Of a stretch of 64,000 bases of DNA, positions 1 to 12,577 are shown one piece after another. The translations under genes were made by a program, and so were the position numbers. The stretch's first letter is position 1. Every line of letters starts with the position of its first letter. The notes beneath the pieces are model-generated. The model was not told the DNA's origin, searched no databases, and saw nothing but the letters and a program-made list of their open reading frames with translations. This stretch comes from JADLHS01 sp049840435 (GTDB lineage Bacteria; Verrucomicrobiota; Verrucomicrobiia; Limisphaerales; JADLHS01): contig JASGKY010000016.1 of the NCBI GenBank assembly GCA_049840435.1, positions 1-64,000 on the forward strand, read 5' to 3'.

Positions 1-376
1 AGGGCATGCTTGGCAATGAATTTTATGTGCCGTTCTGGGTGGTGATTTTGCGCCAATGGTGTTGGCAATGGGTACGCTCTTTGGCGGCTGGCGTATTGTG
101 CACACTCATGGATCTGAAGATTACGCGCCAGTCCGATGCAGGGGTTTTTGCGCTGAACTGGTGGCGCAATCACGCTGTTTGCCGCAACATGGATGGGCGT
201 GCCAGTATCCACGACACACACGATCACCGGTGCGATTATTGGCGTGGGCGCGGCGCGCGCGTTTCGGCAGTCAGGTGGCAATTGCCGGTAATATTGTTGT
301 CGCATGGGTGATTACAATTCCAGCCACCGCGCCTATCGCTGCGCTTACCTATGCGGCAGCCGGACTTTTTGCATGA
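1..376 (+). pseudogene. pit: Inorganic phosphate permease (PiT family), C-terminal end, frameshifted
   Basis: This is the 3' end of a low-affinity phosphate/cation symporter. Pieces in two frames add up to the PiT C-terminal repeat: GTLFGGWRIVHT near 70-110, then VSTTHTITGA-type residues near 205-240, then NIVVAWVITIPATAPIAA at about 291-345, and the stop at 374-376. At least two indels separate these pieces and the 5' part lies outside the window. The best match by eye is to Rhizobiales permeases. The family belongs to the inner membrane. The breaks may be sequencing errors rather than true decay. Confidence 0.75.
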
Positions 377-432
377 TACAGTGACCAAATAGGGCTTGAG
401 TTCATTAGCCGGTTTACTAATTTTGCTATGCG

Positions 433-890
433 ATGAACAGAGAAAGCAAAAGCGCTCATATTGAAGGGCAAGGGTATCAGGCAGATTGCGGCCTTGCCAT
501 TTCGACATATCCGACGAAGGTGATCTGAAGGTGTTGCTGATCACTTCGCGGGGCACAAGACGTTTTGTGATACCCAAAGGCTGGCAGATGGACGGCCTGA
601 ACATTCTGGCAGCCGCGCAAGAGGCACGCGAAGAAGCCGGTATAAAGGGCGACGTGCACAAAAAGCCGATTGGCGAATATCAATACTGGAAGCGACTTAA
701 AAACCGCGTTCGTGCCAATCAGCGTTGTCGTTTATCCGCTGGAAGTGACAGGCAGCATGCCGCGTTGGCGCGAAGCCAAGCAGCGGCGGCGCGGCTGGCT
801 TAACTGGAACACGCCAAGACGCCGGTCGATGAGCCTGAACTAATCAGCCTGATCGACGAATTTGCATCTTCGGTGAAAAATAGCGTTTAG
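433..890 (+). pseudogene. NUDIX hydrolase, frameshifted
   Basis: A short NUDIX pyrophosphohydrolase. The ATG at 433 opens a short reading frame. After an indel near 480 the sequence reads RQIAALPF, then LLITSRGTRRFVIPKGW, then a clear Nudix box (EAREEAGIKG, about 610-645). Another indel near 700 leads to a frame reading ISVVVYPLEVTGSMPRWREAK, and a third to the C-terminal EFASSVKNSV before the TAG at 888-890. The product would be about 150 residues, the usual size for small Rhizobiales NUDIX proteins next to metC. The substrate cannot be told from the sequence. Confidence 0.7.
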
Positions 891-899
891 GGTCCTGAC

Positions 900-2063
900 C
901 TAGGCCGCGCGCGCGGCCGAAAGACCGCGCTCGATGTCCGCTTTGAGATCAGCCACATCCTCAATGCCTATTTGCAAACGCAGAACCGGACCGGGTAGGG
1001 GCCTTTCGCAACCACCCGGTCGCCAGTAACTTGAACCGCAAGGCTTTCATAGCCGCCCCACGAATAGCCCAGACCAAAGATTTCCAGCGCGTCGAGGAAC
1101 GCGTGGGCCTGCTTTTGATCGCCGTCAAGGACGATTGAGAAAATGCCGCTGGAGCCGCTGAAATCGCGCTTCCACAACGCATGGCCCGGATGCGATTTCA
1201 ATGCCGGATTAGTAAACGCGCGCGACACCTGGCTGTTCTTCGAGCCAGCGCGCAACTTCAAGCGCACTCTTCGGCGGTGTTCGAGGCGCACGCCCATTGT
1301 GCGCAACCCGCGCAAGACCTGGTACACGTCATCCGGCCCGGCGCAGCAGCCCATCGTGATGTAGGTTTGGTGGAGTTTTGGCGAGCAAGTCGTCGTTTGC
1401 CGAAACAGTGCCAAGCAGCACATCTGAATTGACCCGCTGGGATTTCGTGGCCGCGTGGATCGAGATATCGACACCGTGGTTAAGCGGGCGGAAATAGAGC
1501 GGCGTGGCCCAGGTGTTGTCCATCATAACCACCGCGCCGGCGGCCTTCGGCTTCGGCTATGGCCGGAATGTCCTGCATTTCGAATGTGTTTGAACCCGGC
1601 GATTCGGTGAAAACCACGCGGGTATTCGGCTTCAGAAGCGCCGCGATACCACCGCCGATAGTTGGGTCGTAATATTCGACTTCAACGCCAAGCCGCTTGA
1701 GCATGGTGTCGGCGAAGTTCCGGTCTGGATGATAAACCGAATTGACAATCAACACGTGGTCGCCGAAGACAGAAAGGCGAGCAGCGGGATTGTGACGGCT
1801 GCCAGACCGGAGGGCACCATGATGGTGCCCGCTGACCCTTCCAGCGAGTTCATAGCCGGTTGCGAGTGCGTCGGTGGTGGGGGTTCCGCGCGTGCCATAG
1901 GTGTATTTCTGCGCACGGCGCGAAAGCGTGTCGGCGTTGGGAAACAGCACTGTCGAGCGTGTACGACCGGCGGATTTACGAAGCCAAGAAGGCGTGCGGA
2001 TCGTTGCCCGTATGCGCCAGACGCGTGTTTACGCCGCAGCTTTTCCTTGCCGGTTTTTGCCAT
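900..2063 (-). pseudogene. metC: Cystathionine beta-lyase, frameshifted
   Basis: A PLP-dependent enzyme that cleaves cystathionine to homocysteine in methionine synthesis. The ATG at 2063 starts MAKTGKEKLRRKHASGA. Later frames give YTYGTRGTPTTDAL, the GTIMVPSGLAAVTIPLLAFLS segment, and DHVLIVNSVYHPDRNF through TRVVFTESPGSNTFEMQDIP. The C-terminus reads LQIGIEDVADLKADIERGLS before the stop at 900-902. The span fits a protein of about 388 residues, normal for MetC, but at least five indels break it. In Rhizobiales metC lies divergently next to aapJ, as here. The type and order of genes are alphaproteobacterial, unlike the rest of the window. Confidence 0.8.
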
Positions 2064-2361
2064 TTCATGCCCCGTTCAACTGTGGAAAAGCGTTTAGCTG
2101 CGCGCGGTGGCGCTCGCAATACGACATTGTTGAGCCAGCAAAGCGGGTGAGTGGAAGAACAATTTATCCCAGATCACGAAACCATTAGGCCAATTCAACT
2201 TGACCTGATTAAAATTATGTCATTGGTTATTTTTTGTGAGCGAAGCGCGAACCGCCGAGCAGGACGATGTTGCCTATGGGCTGCCGGAAACGGACAGGGC
2301 CCGGAGGAACGTTCGCCTTCAGACGAACGGGACATCTGAAAAACAAAAGGGTCAGAGGGTT

Positions 2362-3380
2362 ATGAACAAAGCAAAAGTTATTCGCGCTGCCTCGTCGGGC
2401 TTGGTTGCCGCGCAGCCTCGGCAGATAGATCTGGATGACGTCAAAAGAGGGCTTCGTGCAGTGCGGCGTCAACACGGGCCTTGTCGGTTTCTCCTTGCCA
2501 AATGATAGGCTAATGGAATGGGTCTCGACGTCGATTTCTGCCGCGTGGTCGCTGCCGCCGTTTTGGTGATGCGACCAAGGTTAAAGTTCATTTCACTGAG
2601 CGCCAAATACCGCTTCACGGCGTTGCAATCCGGTGAAGTTGACATCCGTTCGCGCAACACCACCTGGACGATCAACCGCGACACCGCACTTGGCTCTAAC
2701 TTCGCTGGCATCACCTATTATGATGGTCAGGGTTTTGACCTGACCAAGAAGCTGCCGGGGATGACCTCGCGTCCACTTTTCGGCGCCGTGGATCTGCGCG
2801 GAGTCCGGCACCACGACCGAGCTTAACCTCGCCGACTCTTCGACCGGCGAACAAGATGGAATACACTCCTGCCGTGTTCGAGAAGTTCGAGGAAGCGAAT
2901 GCTGCTTATGATGCGGGCCGCTGTGACGCGCTATACGACCGACCAGTCGGGCCTGTATGCTGTTCGTCTCCAGATGAGTGCCCCGGACGATCACGTCGTT
3001 CTGGCGGAAATCATCTCCAAGGAGCCGCTCGGACCAGCTGTGCGCCAGGGCGATGATAAGTGGTTCGGCATTGTGAAGTGGACCTACTTCGCGCTGTTGA
3101 ACACGGAAGAAGCTGGTGTCACGCAGGCTAATGTCGAAGAGATGAAGTCCACGGAAAATCCGGATCTTCGCCGTCTGCTCGGCGTCGAAGCTGATACCAA
3201 GATCGGTACCGATCTCGGCCTGACGAATGACTGGGTAGTGAACATCGTCAAGGGTGTCGGCAACTACGGTGAAAATCTTTGAGCGCAATGTCGGCACCGG
3301 CAGCCCGCTGAAGATCGCACGTGGCGCCAACGCGCTTTGGACGAAGGGCGGCCTGCAATACGGCATACCGATCCGCTCAG
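2362..3380 (+). pseudogene. aapJ: General L-amino acid ABC transporter, periplasmic binding protein, frameshifted
   Basis: The solute-binding subunit of the AapJQMP general amino acid importer. The ATG at 2362 begins a broken signal peptide. Mature-protein pieces follow: GLDVDFCRVVAAA at about 2521, then KYRFTALQSGEVDIRSRNTTWT, YTPAVFEKFEEANAAYDAGRCDA, PDDHVVLAEIISKEPLGP, DDKWFGIVKWTYFALLN, and KIGTDLGLTNDWVVNIVKGV. The C-terminus reads GGLQYGIPIR near 3375. The total of about 340 codons matches the family. At least six indels separate the pieces. It is divergent from metC and is followed by aapQ after about 90 bp, as in Rhizobium and Brucella relatives. Confidence 0.85.
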
Positions 3381-3467
3381 CGGGTCACGGGCCGGGAGCG
3401 CGAAAAGTGCCCCGGCCTTCTTCCGGGCGAGACAAATATGTCCGTTCGGCAATGGAAGGGGAACGAC

Positions 3468-3860
3468 ATGGCAAAACAGGATGTGTTACCAGCGGGGCGA
3501 TCGGAGAAGGTCTCCCTGCCGATGACCCACGGGCGAGAAGCATTTTCTTTCAGGTGCTTATCGTTGCGTTGCTGGCGCTTGGTAGATGGTGGATCGTTGA
3601 TAACACGATCAATCTTTACCCGTCGAACATTCAGACAGGCTTTGCCTTTCTAAGGTCGAGCCGGGTTTGATATTCTCACATCACTCATTCGCATTCTTCG
3701 GACTCGACCTTTGGCCTGTGGCTTATTGTTGTCGGTATTCTGAATACCGCGCTCGTGGCAGTGACCGGCATCATAGCGGCGACGATCATAGGCTTTATGG
3801 TCGGCGTTGGCCGACTGTCGATCTTGGTGAGGCGGTGCGTCGGAGTCTGGACAATCGTCC
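3468..3860 (+). pseudogene. aapQ: General L-amino acid ABC transporter permease, N-terminal fragment
   Basis: The N-terminus of the inner-membrane permease AapQ. The ATG at 3468 has a GGAAGGGG Shine-Dalgarno sequence just upstream. Recognisable pieces are FFQVLIVALLALG and WWIVDNTIN (first membrane helix, 3545-3615), NIQTGFAFLRS, and GILNTALVAVTGIIAATI then GFMVGVGRLS (second helix, about 3735-3825). Homology stops shortly after 3830, well before the end of a permease of about 400 residues, and the sequence then changes character. This stop marks the presumed contig junction. Confidence 0.8.
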
Positions 3861-4114
3861 CGGAGCAGGGCCGTAGTTCGGTCGAAGGGACTGAAGCATG
3901 CTTGTTCACTAATGAGGCAAGCCACCGAATTTGTTGCGCCGCCTCCATCTTGGGGCGCTTGCAGTTTCAGCCGGGGGTATTTTTTATCACTCCGAATTCC
4001 AATTCCTTCGTATTGGTGGGCCTTTCGGTCCATTGAGGGTTTTCTTTCCTAACGCTACACCTTTGCACCCTGCGGCTGGCTTCAACTGGTCAGCTTGGGT
4101 TTCAGTGATGTATT
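3861..4114. other. Junction between alphaproteobacterial and verrucomicrobial sequence
   Basis: I recognise no gene here. To the left is an aapQ fragment whose homology ends near 3830-3860. To the right is a secreted PPC-repeat protein of verrucomicrobial type. There is no tRNA, integrase, inverted repeat or target duplication, so a mobile-element boundary is not supported. An assembly join is the simplest reading. Confidence 0.5.
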
Positions 4115-7100
4115 ATGATGCAACGTGTATTGTCGGTGGGGCTTGGTTTGATTCTTACAGCGGGCTTACTCAACGCCCAGATTTTCCAGGAACAAACGCG
4201 CCGGGAACTGGAGCAAATTTCAATTTCAACATCGGTGCAGGCATAACGAATCTCGCACTCGTCATCTCAAACAACTCCAGCGCGTGGTCGCATTTGCTGG
4301 TAAAGAAGGGAGGGATGCCAACGGATGTGGACTTTGATTTCGTCGCGCGACTGGATGGTCGGACCAATGCCGTTGCACTGGACGTGCCGGAGTTTTCCAC
4401 CGGCAATTACGGGCTGCGCGTGCGGACGCCTGCGGCTTCCTTGCAACATGGGTTTACCGTGGCGCTGACGACTAACCGTGCTGATTTGCGTTCGGCAGAT
4501 TATCCCGTGCTCAAGCCAGTGGAGTTTGCCGCGACAGCCACGCTCACCAATGCCGGCGCGGGCGCGTGGCATTATTATCAGGTGGACGTGCCCACAAATC
4601 TGCCGGGCTGGCGCGTGGTGGTGAGCGCGAACAGCGGCGTGAATCCCGATCTCTACGTCCGGCGCGGGTTGTTGCCAACAACCAGTTCCTACGACAAGCG
4701 CAGCACAGGTGAACTCGCCGATACCGTCATCTTTACCGACATCGAAGCGACAAACGCGACCTACTTCATCGGCGTCAACTTGTCCGCAGCGCCGATTGGC
4801 GCATCTACTTACACGCTCTCAGCTGAACTGGGTTTTGAGAAAACGTTGACGTGGGATGTCGGCACAACGCATGAGGGCACGCAGGTGTTCACGAACCAGA
4901 GCGCGAGCGGCGGTGACTATTATTTCAAGATCATTACGCAGCCCACGACCGTTGGGGCTTGGCGCACGGCGCTCAAGGTCACCGGCGGCGAAGCGGACGT
5001 TTATCTTAAGCAGGGGCCATTCGCGCTCGGATCGGCAGGTTATACGAAACAATCCACTCGCGCGGGTTCAGATGGTATGGTGCTCGCGTTGACCTCGGAA
5101 TATACCGTCGGCCAAGAATGGCACGTGATGATTCGCGCGACACCGGGCGCGCAATGGACACTGGTTAGTGGCGAAGCTCACGTGCTCAATCTAGGCTCTC
5201 TTGCGGCTGCAAACAGCGCGGCTACCAGCACCAATGTCACGGTCGGGCCGGAAGGTTTGCGTCTCTTCAAAGTCGCCACGCCTGTAAACACGCTCGCATG
5301 GCGGCTTGGTCTCAACGGTGCGACGAATGACCTGCTCCTTCGCAAAACACTCGCACCGACGCCGTTCAGCACGCAGACCTACGAAGTCAAACAAGCCGGC
5401 CAGATGCTCGTTGTTCCAAGTTATCTTGTGCCTGGGGACAGCTATTACGTCAGCGTGCCCGGTGCACCTGGTGCTGCGGTGAATCTTGATTGTCGCCAGC
5501 AAGGCGTGACGGATCTCGGCTTCGTCGCGAGTACGAACTTAACCATTGCCGGCTACGGTTACACCACGTATCGCATCCAAGTTCCCGTGCAACAAATTGC
5601 GTGGTTGACGGCACTCGCCACTTCGGTGGGCGACGCTAACTTCGCCGTCCGTCGCAGTTTTGTGCCGAACGAATGGAACAACGACGCTTACTCTGAAGTT
5701 CCTGTGTGGCGACCGAGAGCGTGATGCTTGTGCCTCCCACGTTGAGCGACGGCACGTTTTACGTCACGGTCTATGGCGCGAGCAATCACACCTGTAACTT
5801 TACTACGGGCAATCCGATCATCACCGATGTGCCCTTCTCTAGCACGACGACAAATAACGATCCCACGCGTGTCGGCTGGCGCATGTATCGCGTGCTCGAC
5901 ATTACGAATCAACTCGGTGCACTCGGTTGGGATTTGACGTTGTCGAACCAACCAGCGAACGCCGAGATCGCCATCCGCCGCAATGCCGTGCCCGGCCGCT
6001 GGAATTATCGCAACAACTCCACCAGCACGAGCACGCAAGGTTCGGTGGATTACTCCAGCACCGCCGGCTATCTCCAACGTCCCGATCATCAGGCAGACAT
6101 CTGGTATGTGGGTGTTTATCATCCCGCGACAGCACTCGGTAATTTCGTGCTGAACATGCGCGAGATTTCGACTTCGTCGGAGAGCATCCCCCCCGGCGGC
6201 GCGGCCGCGATCACGAATCAACCCCCCGGCAAGTTTGCCTATTTCCGCGTGGATGTGCCCGCTGATGTGCTTGGCTGGGACTTGCGCCTGACCAACGTGA
6301 CCAGCGGCGATCCGCGGATTTCCGTGCGACGCGATCGGTTGCCGGACAATCTCACGTCGCACGATGCGGGCAGCGCGGGGTGGGGGGCGACCACTGGCAC
6401 CAGTTTCCCGAGCGGTTACCAATGGCTTCCGGTGATGATTGGTCCGATTACGCCAAGGATGTCAACGGCACAAACCTCTCCGGCCAGCTGCTCTCATCCG
6501 GTCTCGGCAATCCTGTTCAACCCGGCGTCTACTATGTCGGCGTCATCAACTCCTCGGGCAACGTCACACCGATGAGTTACACCTTGGTCAGCCGCTTCAT
6601 CGGCACGAACCAAGCCATCCCAGTCGGCTCGCTGGCGTTCACCAATGGCAGCGTGGCAAATCCGAATCTGCCCTGGCGCAACGTGGATTACTATGCCGTG
6701 ACTGTTCCGACGAACGTCCCGAGTTGGCGTTTGAAACTTTCCGTGACGAATGGCGAAGCGGCTTTACTCATCGCGAAAGAAGTCATTCCGAACATCGCTG
6801 CGGCTGGGAATGCACCGACGATGGTGAATGCCGGGCGCAAATTACAGAAGCTGGGCGATGAACATTATCTCCTCATGCCGCCGAGCGGGCAGCCGAATCT
6901 TACGGCAGGCACGTATTATCTCGGCGTTCTCAGCGAGGGCATGAATCCGTCCCCGGTGCAGGAACGTTACGGCAGCAATGCTGTCAGCTATGTCCTTTCG
7001 AGTCTTGGACCGTTGACGCCAGTAAACATCGGCACGTTGAGCGGCGCGGACCTCGTTTACAGCAACACCGCAGCGCCGGGTGAAATCAAAGCGTTTCAAT

Positions 7101-10100
7101 TCACTGCGCCCGCCGGCTTCCTGCGTCTGGATATGCGCTTGGAAAATGTCTCCGGCACCCCCCGCCTGAGTTATCGCTTTACGAATGCGCTGGTTTCGGT
7201 GCCGAGCAGTTATGGTAATGACGGCGGTTTTTGGTACACGGCGGAAAGCATGTCGCTCATCTCCATCCCGAATCCGGCGGCGGGAATTTACACGTTGATG
7301 GTGCAGGCTACTGATCTCGCGGCGACGACAAACGCCGCGTTCACAATCCGTTTGCAGACGAGCACGACGACGGGCTTCGCGTTCGACGGCGGTAGTGGGA
7401 GCGTAAATTCTCAGGCCGCCGATACGTGGCGTTTCTTCAGTGTCACGGTGCCGACGAATGCGCTGGGCTGGGATTTGCGCATCACGAACGTGATGAGCGG
7501 TGACCCGCGATTCGTCGTCGCGCGGGGACGGGCGCCAACGGCTTTGTCCACGTTGACCGACAGCGGCGCGGGTTGGGGCGCGAACAGTGCGACCACGTGG
7601 CCGACCGGCTATCAATGGGCGGCGAGCAGTGATTGGACCGGCTATTTGCAGAACCCGCAGGGCGGCAATGAATCCGGGCACGTGCTCGTCGCAGGCATGG
7701 GCAATCCGCTCGAACCGGGCGAATACATCATCGGTGTGGCGCGCAGCTGAGTAATCCGGATGCGATGAGTTACACGCTCGTCAGTCGTGGCATTGGCGGT
7801 GGCTACACGATTCCGGTGAACCCGCTGGCGTTTGCTGGATCAGTGTCGTTGCCAGCGCTTGCGGCGCGTGAAGCGGCGTATTATCGCGTGACTGTGCCGT
7901 CAAATACGCCGAGTTGGAAATTGCAACTCGACAACGCGAGCGGCGAGTCGCGGCTGTTGTTGCAAAAAGATTTCCTGCCAAACGTCAGCGCCGGCAGCAG
8001 CGCGTCCCCGCTGACTCCGAGCGGAGGGAAATTAATCTCCAAGATCGGCGGCGAGTTGCACGTCCCTCTACCGGCCTCCAGTCAGACGAACATTCCTGCG
8101 GGCGATTACTTTGTTGCCGTAGTCAGCGAAGGCATGAATGCCTCGGGCAACCGCATCGGCACTAACGGCGCAAGCTTCACGCTACACAGCCTCGGTTTAA
8201 TCAACACTACAGACGTTGGCACGCTGACGCCCGCGGCGGACCTGAACTGGAGCGACACATTGCTCGGCGGCGAGTTCAAGTCGTATCGCTTCACGGTCGC
8301 GGAAGGCACGCTAAGCCTGCAACTGCGGCTCACGAATGTGGTCGGCGATCCGTATGTCACGATGCGTTTGGGTGGTGGCATTCCGTCGCCGAACCAGAAC
8401 TACGGCTATTTCGGTGGGCTGTCGGATCAGTGGTCGCACGGTTCGCTCATCAACATCGCAAACCCAACCCCGGGGGAATACTTCCTCACATTACAGGCCC
8501 GCGGCAGCGGCGACGTTTATCCCAATGCGAGCGCAACCATCAACATTCACGCCCTCGGTTCGATGCCGGTCGCGTTCGATGGCGCGGTAGTGGCGGTGAC
8601 AAATCAACCTTCCGACACCTGGCAATACTTCTACGTGACCATTCCGACGAATGTGCTGGGCTGGGATTTGCGCCTCACGAACGTGACCAGCGGTGATCCG
8701 CGGCTCGTCGTGTGACGCGATCAATTGCCGACTGCCATCAGTACGCTGACTTACAGCGGCGCGGGTTGGGGCGTGAATAGTGCGACCTCTTTTCCGACCG
8801 GTTACCAATCGGCGCCGGGCAATGATTGGGCTGGCTATTCACAAGATGCCACCGGCGCGAATGAAAACGGCCATCTGCTCGCGGCGGGGTTGGGCAGTCC
8901 ATTGTCGCCGGGGAATTATTACATCGGGGTTTTCAAAGGCACGGGCGCGAATTCAGCCAACCCGATGAGCTACACGCTTGTCAGCCGTGCCATCGGCGCA
9001 AACGCTTCGATCGGTGTCGCGGACATTCCGTTCCTTGGTGCGGTGACGAATCCCGCCATTGCGGTACGTGAGGCGGTTTATTATCGCGTGAACGTCGCGA
9101 GCAATACCGCGAACTGGAAGTTGCGCCTCAGCGGTGCGCCCGGACAAACGCTCTTGCTCATCAACAAAGACACGTTGCCGAGCATTTTCGCTGGGAATGG
9201 CAATCCGGTCACATCGCCGAGCGGGCGCATATTGCAACGGAGCGGCACGGAAAATTATCTGCTGCTACCCGATGCCGGAAAAACAAACATCGCGCCGGGG
9301 ACGTATTATCTAACGGTCGTGGGCGAAGGTCAGAATCCCACCGCCTCACGCTCGGGCACAAACGGGTCGAGTTACAAACTCGAAGGACTCGGTTCAGTGA
9401 CGGCGGAGGAGCTCGGTGTCTTCAGACGCCGTGGATCTGACGCGTAATCACGCGCTCGAAGCAGGCGAATTGCGATTCTATCGTTTTACCATTCCGGCAG
9501 GCACGGCAGGTTTTGATGTGCGTCTGGAGAATCGCGTCGGCAATCCGCGCTTCTCCATGCGCATCGGCGACGGCTTGCCTGTGCCGAGCGATAACTATGG
9601 CTTCAACGGCGGCGAGAACAACACCTGGGACAGCACGTCCATCGTCACGTTTGCGAATCCGGTCGCGACGAATTACACGCTGAGCGTGTTTGCGGACGAT
9701 GTCTCGACGGTTTATCAGGACGCGAGCTATACGCTACGCATCCATCAGTCGCCGATCGTCGATTTGAACTTCGCGTCGAACCTCAACACTAACGGTCTGA
9801 CGAATACCGTGTCCGGCGTGCTGGTGGACAATCAACGCGCCTTTTTCAAATTCACCGTGCCTGCGACGAACAACGGGCGCGCCGTAATCGGCTGGCGGTT
9901 GACGCTCACGCAAACTAGCGGCGCGCCGACGTTGCGGGCCCGCAAGGATTCGCTGCCCGTGGACAATCTGGTAGGCCAGATGCCATTCGTCGCGGACGAA
10001 GCGGTGCTGGTCCCGCCGTTTCTCACGCCCGGCACGTGGTATGTGGAAGTGAAGGCCAGCGGCACGACCAGTTTCACCCTCGCGAGCAGCGAGGTTGCGC

Positions 10101-12480
10101 TTGAACGTTCTGCATGGACAATGCAATCAGAAGGGCAACCGACGCCCACGCCCGGGTTGACTGCGCCGGAATTCGGCGACACCGGCGTGACGACGAATGG
10201 CGTTGTGCTGTCTGGCGACGGTGGCACGGACGTGGCCGTGGGACGTTTCCATTACTACGCAGTGATCGTGCCGACGAACAACAGTGGCATCTTTCGCGTC
10301 GCGCTTGAAGCGATCAGTGGCAACCCGGATTTTTATCTGCGCGCCGAGGCGTTGCCAACGCTCACGCACAATGCCGACGGAGCGAGCGGCAGCATCTATT
10401 CGCGCGCGCTGACCGGCACGGGCACGGAATACGCCAACTGGGTCGGGCTCAACGGACGTTACGAACGCGGCCTGCCGCCAGGGACGAATTACATCGCGGT
10501 GCGGGCCTCGGGAAATTCCAACGCGCGGTATCGTCTGCGGCTTTCGACCGGCATCATTCAAGACCTCGCGCTGCACGGCGGCAATGTCGTGAACCAGACT
10601 GTGCCCGCGAAGGACTATCGTTACTTCCGCGTGTTCGTGCCGAGCAACGCGCCGGCTGCGTGGAACGTGACGTTCAATCAAACCGTCGGCGACGTGATCC
10701 TTTACGTGCGCGACACCACGCCGCCCGGTCAGGGCACAGCGGTGGACGATTTGATTGATTGGGCCGACGACAACAAGAATCACGCTGCGTATCCGAGCTA
10801 TGATGCGTCGGGCACTTACACGCTGAACACGCCGCCGCTGCGACCGGGGCACACATATTACCTCGGTTTTCGCGGGGTGATTGATGCGACATTCACGCTC
10901 ACGACGAGCACGAACGGCGCGACGATCGGCTATCCAAACACACTGCCGTTCTACGGCGGTTACGTGACGAATGTGTTGCCCGCGTTCGGCAAGGCCGAGT
11001 TCCGTATCGCTGCACCTGCCGATGCGCGGCGGTGGAAGCATGGCACGACCGGCAGTAGCGGCGTGAAGTTTTATCTCGATCAAGGTAGCGTGCCGACGAT
11101 GACCGCGTCCGATCACTGGACTGGCACGGGGAACGCGACCAACACCGTCAGCATGGTAACGGCAACGCCGTGGCCATGGGTGACCGAAGCAAACTTACTT
11201 CCTACTCGTGACGAACACCTCGGCCACGCCACAGGGCTACAGTTTTTTCATGGATGGCCGGAATTGCAGCAACGACGACGAAGACGCTGACGGCATGGCG
11301 GATTGCTGGGAGATTAATTTCTTCGGCAACACGACCCGCACGGCCTCGCAGGACGCCGACGGCGATGGCAACAGCAATTTGACCGAATACCTCGATGCTA
11401 CCGATCCAACGAGTAACACGTCATTGCTCGCGCGCTTGAGCGTCGTGACGAATGGCGCCGGTGGCGTGACGGTTGCGCCGCTGCCCGGGCGGTATGTTTA
11501 CGCAACGCCTGTCACGCTCACGGCGACGCCGGGCGCGGGACAGGTGTTCACTGGCTGGAGTGGGGTGGGTATTGCCAGTTCTAACAACCCGCTCGTTGTA
11601 GCGATGACGACGAATCGTCCGATCACCGCGAGCTTTGCATTCGATTACGGCGCGCCGGGTAAAGATCCGGACGGATTATCAATTCCAGAGCAACCTCGTC
11701 AGCAGCGTGGGTAATCCGCCGCCGCTCGCTTATGTGAACGCTGGACACTACTTGACGAACCAGACCGTGGACGGCGTTTCACGCACGGTCTTGCGTTGGC
11801 CGCAAGGTTCGGGGCTGATGTTGCAGCCAAGCGGAGGGGTGTTTTCCAGTAACAATTACACGGTGGTGCTGCTCTTCAAGTTGGAAACAGTGGGTGGTTA
11901 TCGCCGATTATTTGATGCAAAAAATGGCAGCTCTGAAGCGGGGCTCTATGTCCATGATAGCAAGCTGAGCTATTTCGGTTCGACGAGCGACAGCGCCGTC
12001 TGCGTGACGAACAACACTTGGCATCAGGCCGTGCTCACGCGCAACGCGGCGAACAATCAGGTGGCGATCTATTGCGACGGCGTTCAGCGTCTCAGCTTTA
12101 CCGACTCGGGAAACAATGCCGTCATCAGCGCGAACAACGTGCGCTTCTTCAAAGACAACACCAGCGAAGATGCCGCCGGCTGGGTGGCGCGCATCCGCAA
12201 CTTTGCTACCGCCCTGACGCCTGGTGAAGTTGCCAATCTCGACCGCCTCCCCGGCGTGAGTCCCGGTGGCAATCCATTCCTGCTGTCTGCTGCGCATCAG
12301 GCGGCGAATGGGGCGTTCGTGTTTCAAGTCACCGGCCCAAACGAACCGGTGCGGATCGAGTCCAGCACAAATCTCGCGGATTGGAGCGTGGTGACAAACC
12401 TGAACAGCTTCGCCGGCTCGTATTGGCACACGAACGTGCTCGCGCCGGGAGGTAGGTTCTTTCGCACTCGGAAACTCTGA
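4115..12480 (+). CDS. Giant secreted PPC-repeat protein with TSP3-like, InlB-like and LamG-like C-terminal domains; multiply frameshifted
   Basis: One exoprotein of about 2,780 residues, now split. Open stretches are about 4190-5724 (frame 1), 5706-6430 (frame 3), 6430-7750 (frame 2), 7765-8715 and 8725-9420 (frame 1, separated by a TGA at 8713-8715 where CGA would restore Arg), 9416-11210 (frame 2), 11208-11690 (frame 3) and 11690-12480 (frame 1). The ATG at 4115 opens a signal-peptide-like sequence (MMQRVLSVGLGLILTAGLL, then NA-Q) in frame 2, so another indel near 4185 is likely. Most of the protein consists of beta-rich PPC-like modules with the recurring motif LGWDLRLTNVTSGDPR. It ends with an Asp-rich DADGDGNSNLTEYLDATDP region, an InlB-type GQVFTGWSG repeat, a LamG-like domain and a SSTNLADWSVVTNL tail common in Verrucomicrobia. 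It is probably a surface or secreted protein; its ligand is unknown. Confidence 0.75.
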
Positions 12481-12577
12481 GCTTGATACGGGGTGGCGGT
12501 GATGTCATTGAACGGCAACGCATACTCATGTTCTCGAAACGATGAAGCGGGACGGGCATGATGGCGTCGGAACGCAC

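Noticed and set aside
3861..4114. Junction as a genomic-island boundary
   Set aside because: No integrase, tRNA, direct repeats or IS ends are visible, and sequence quality is poor on the left side.
10127..11116. 329-codon minus-strand ORF under the PPC gene
   Set aside because: It is antisense to PPC repeats, has no recognisable domain, and its composition is that of a shadow frame.
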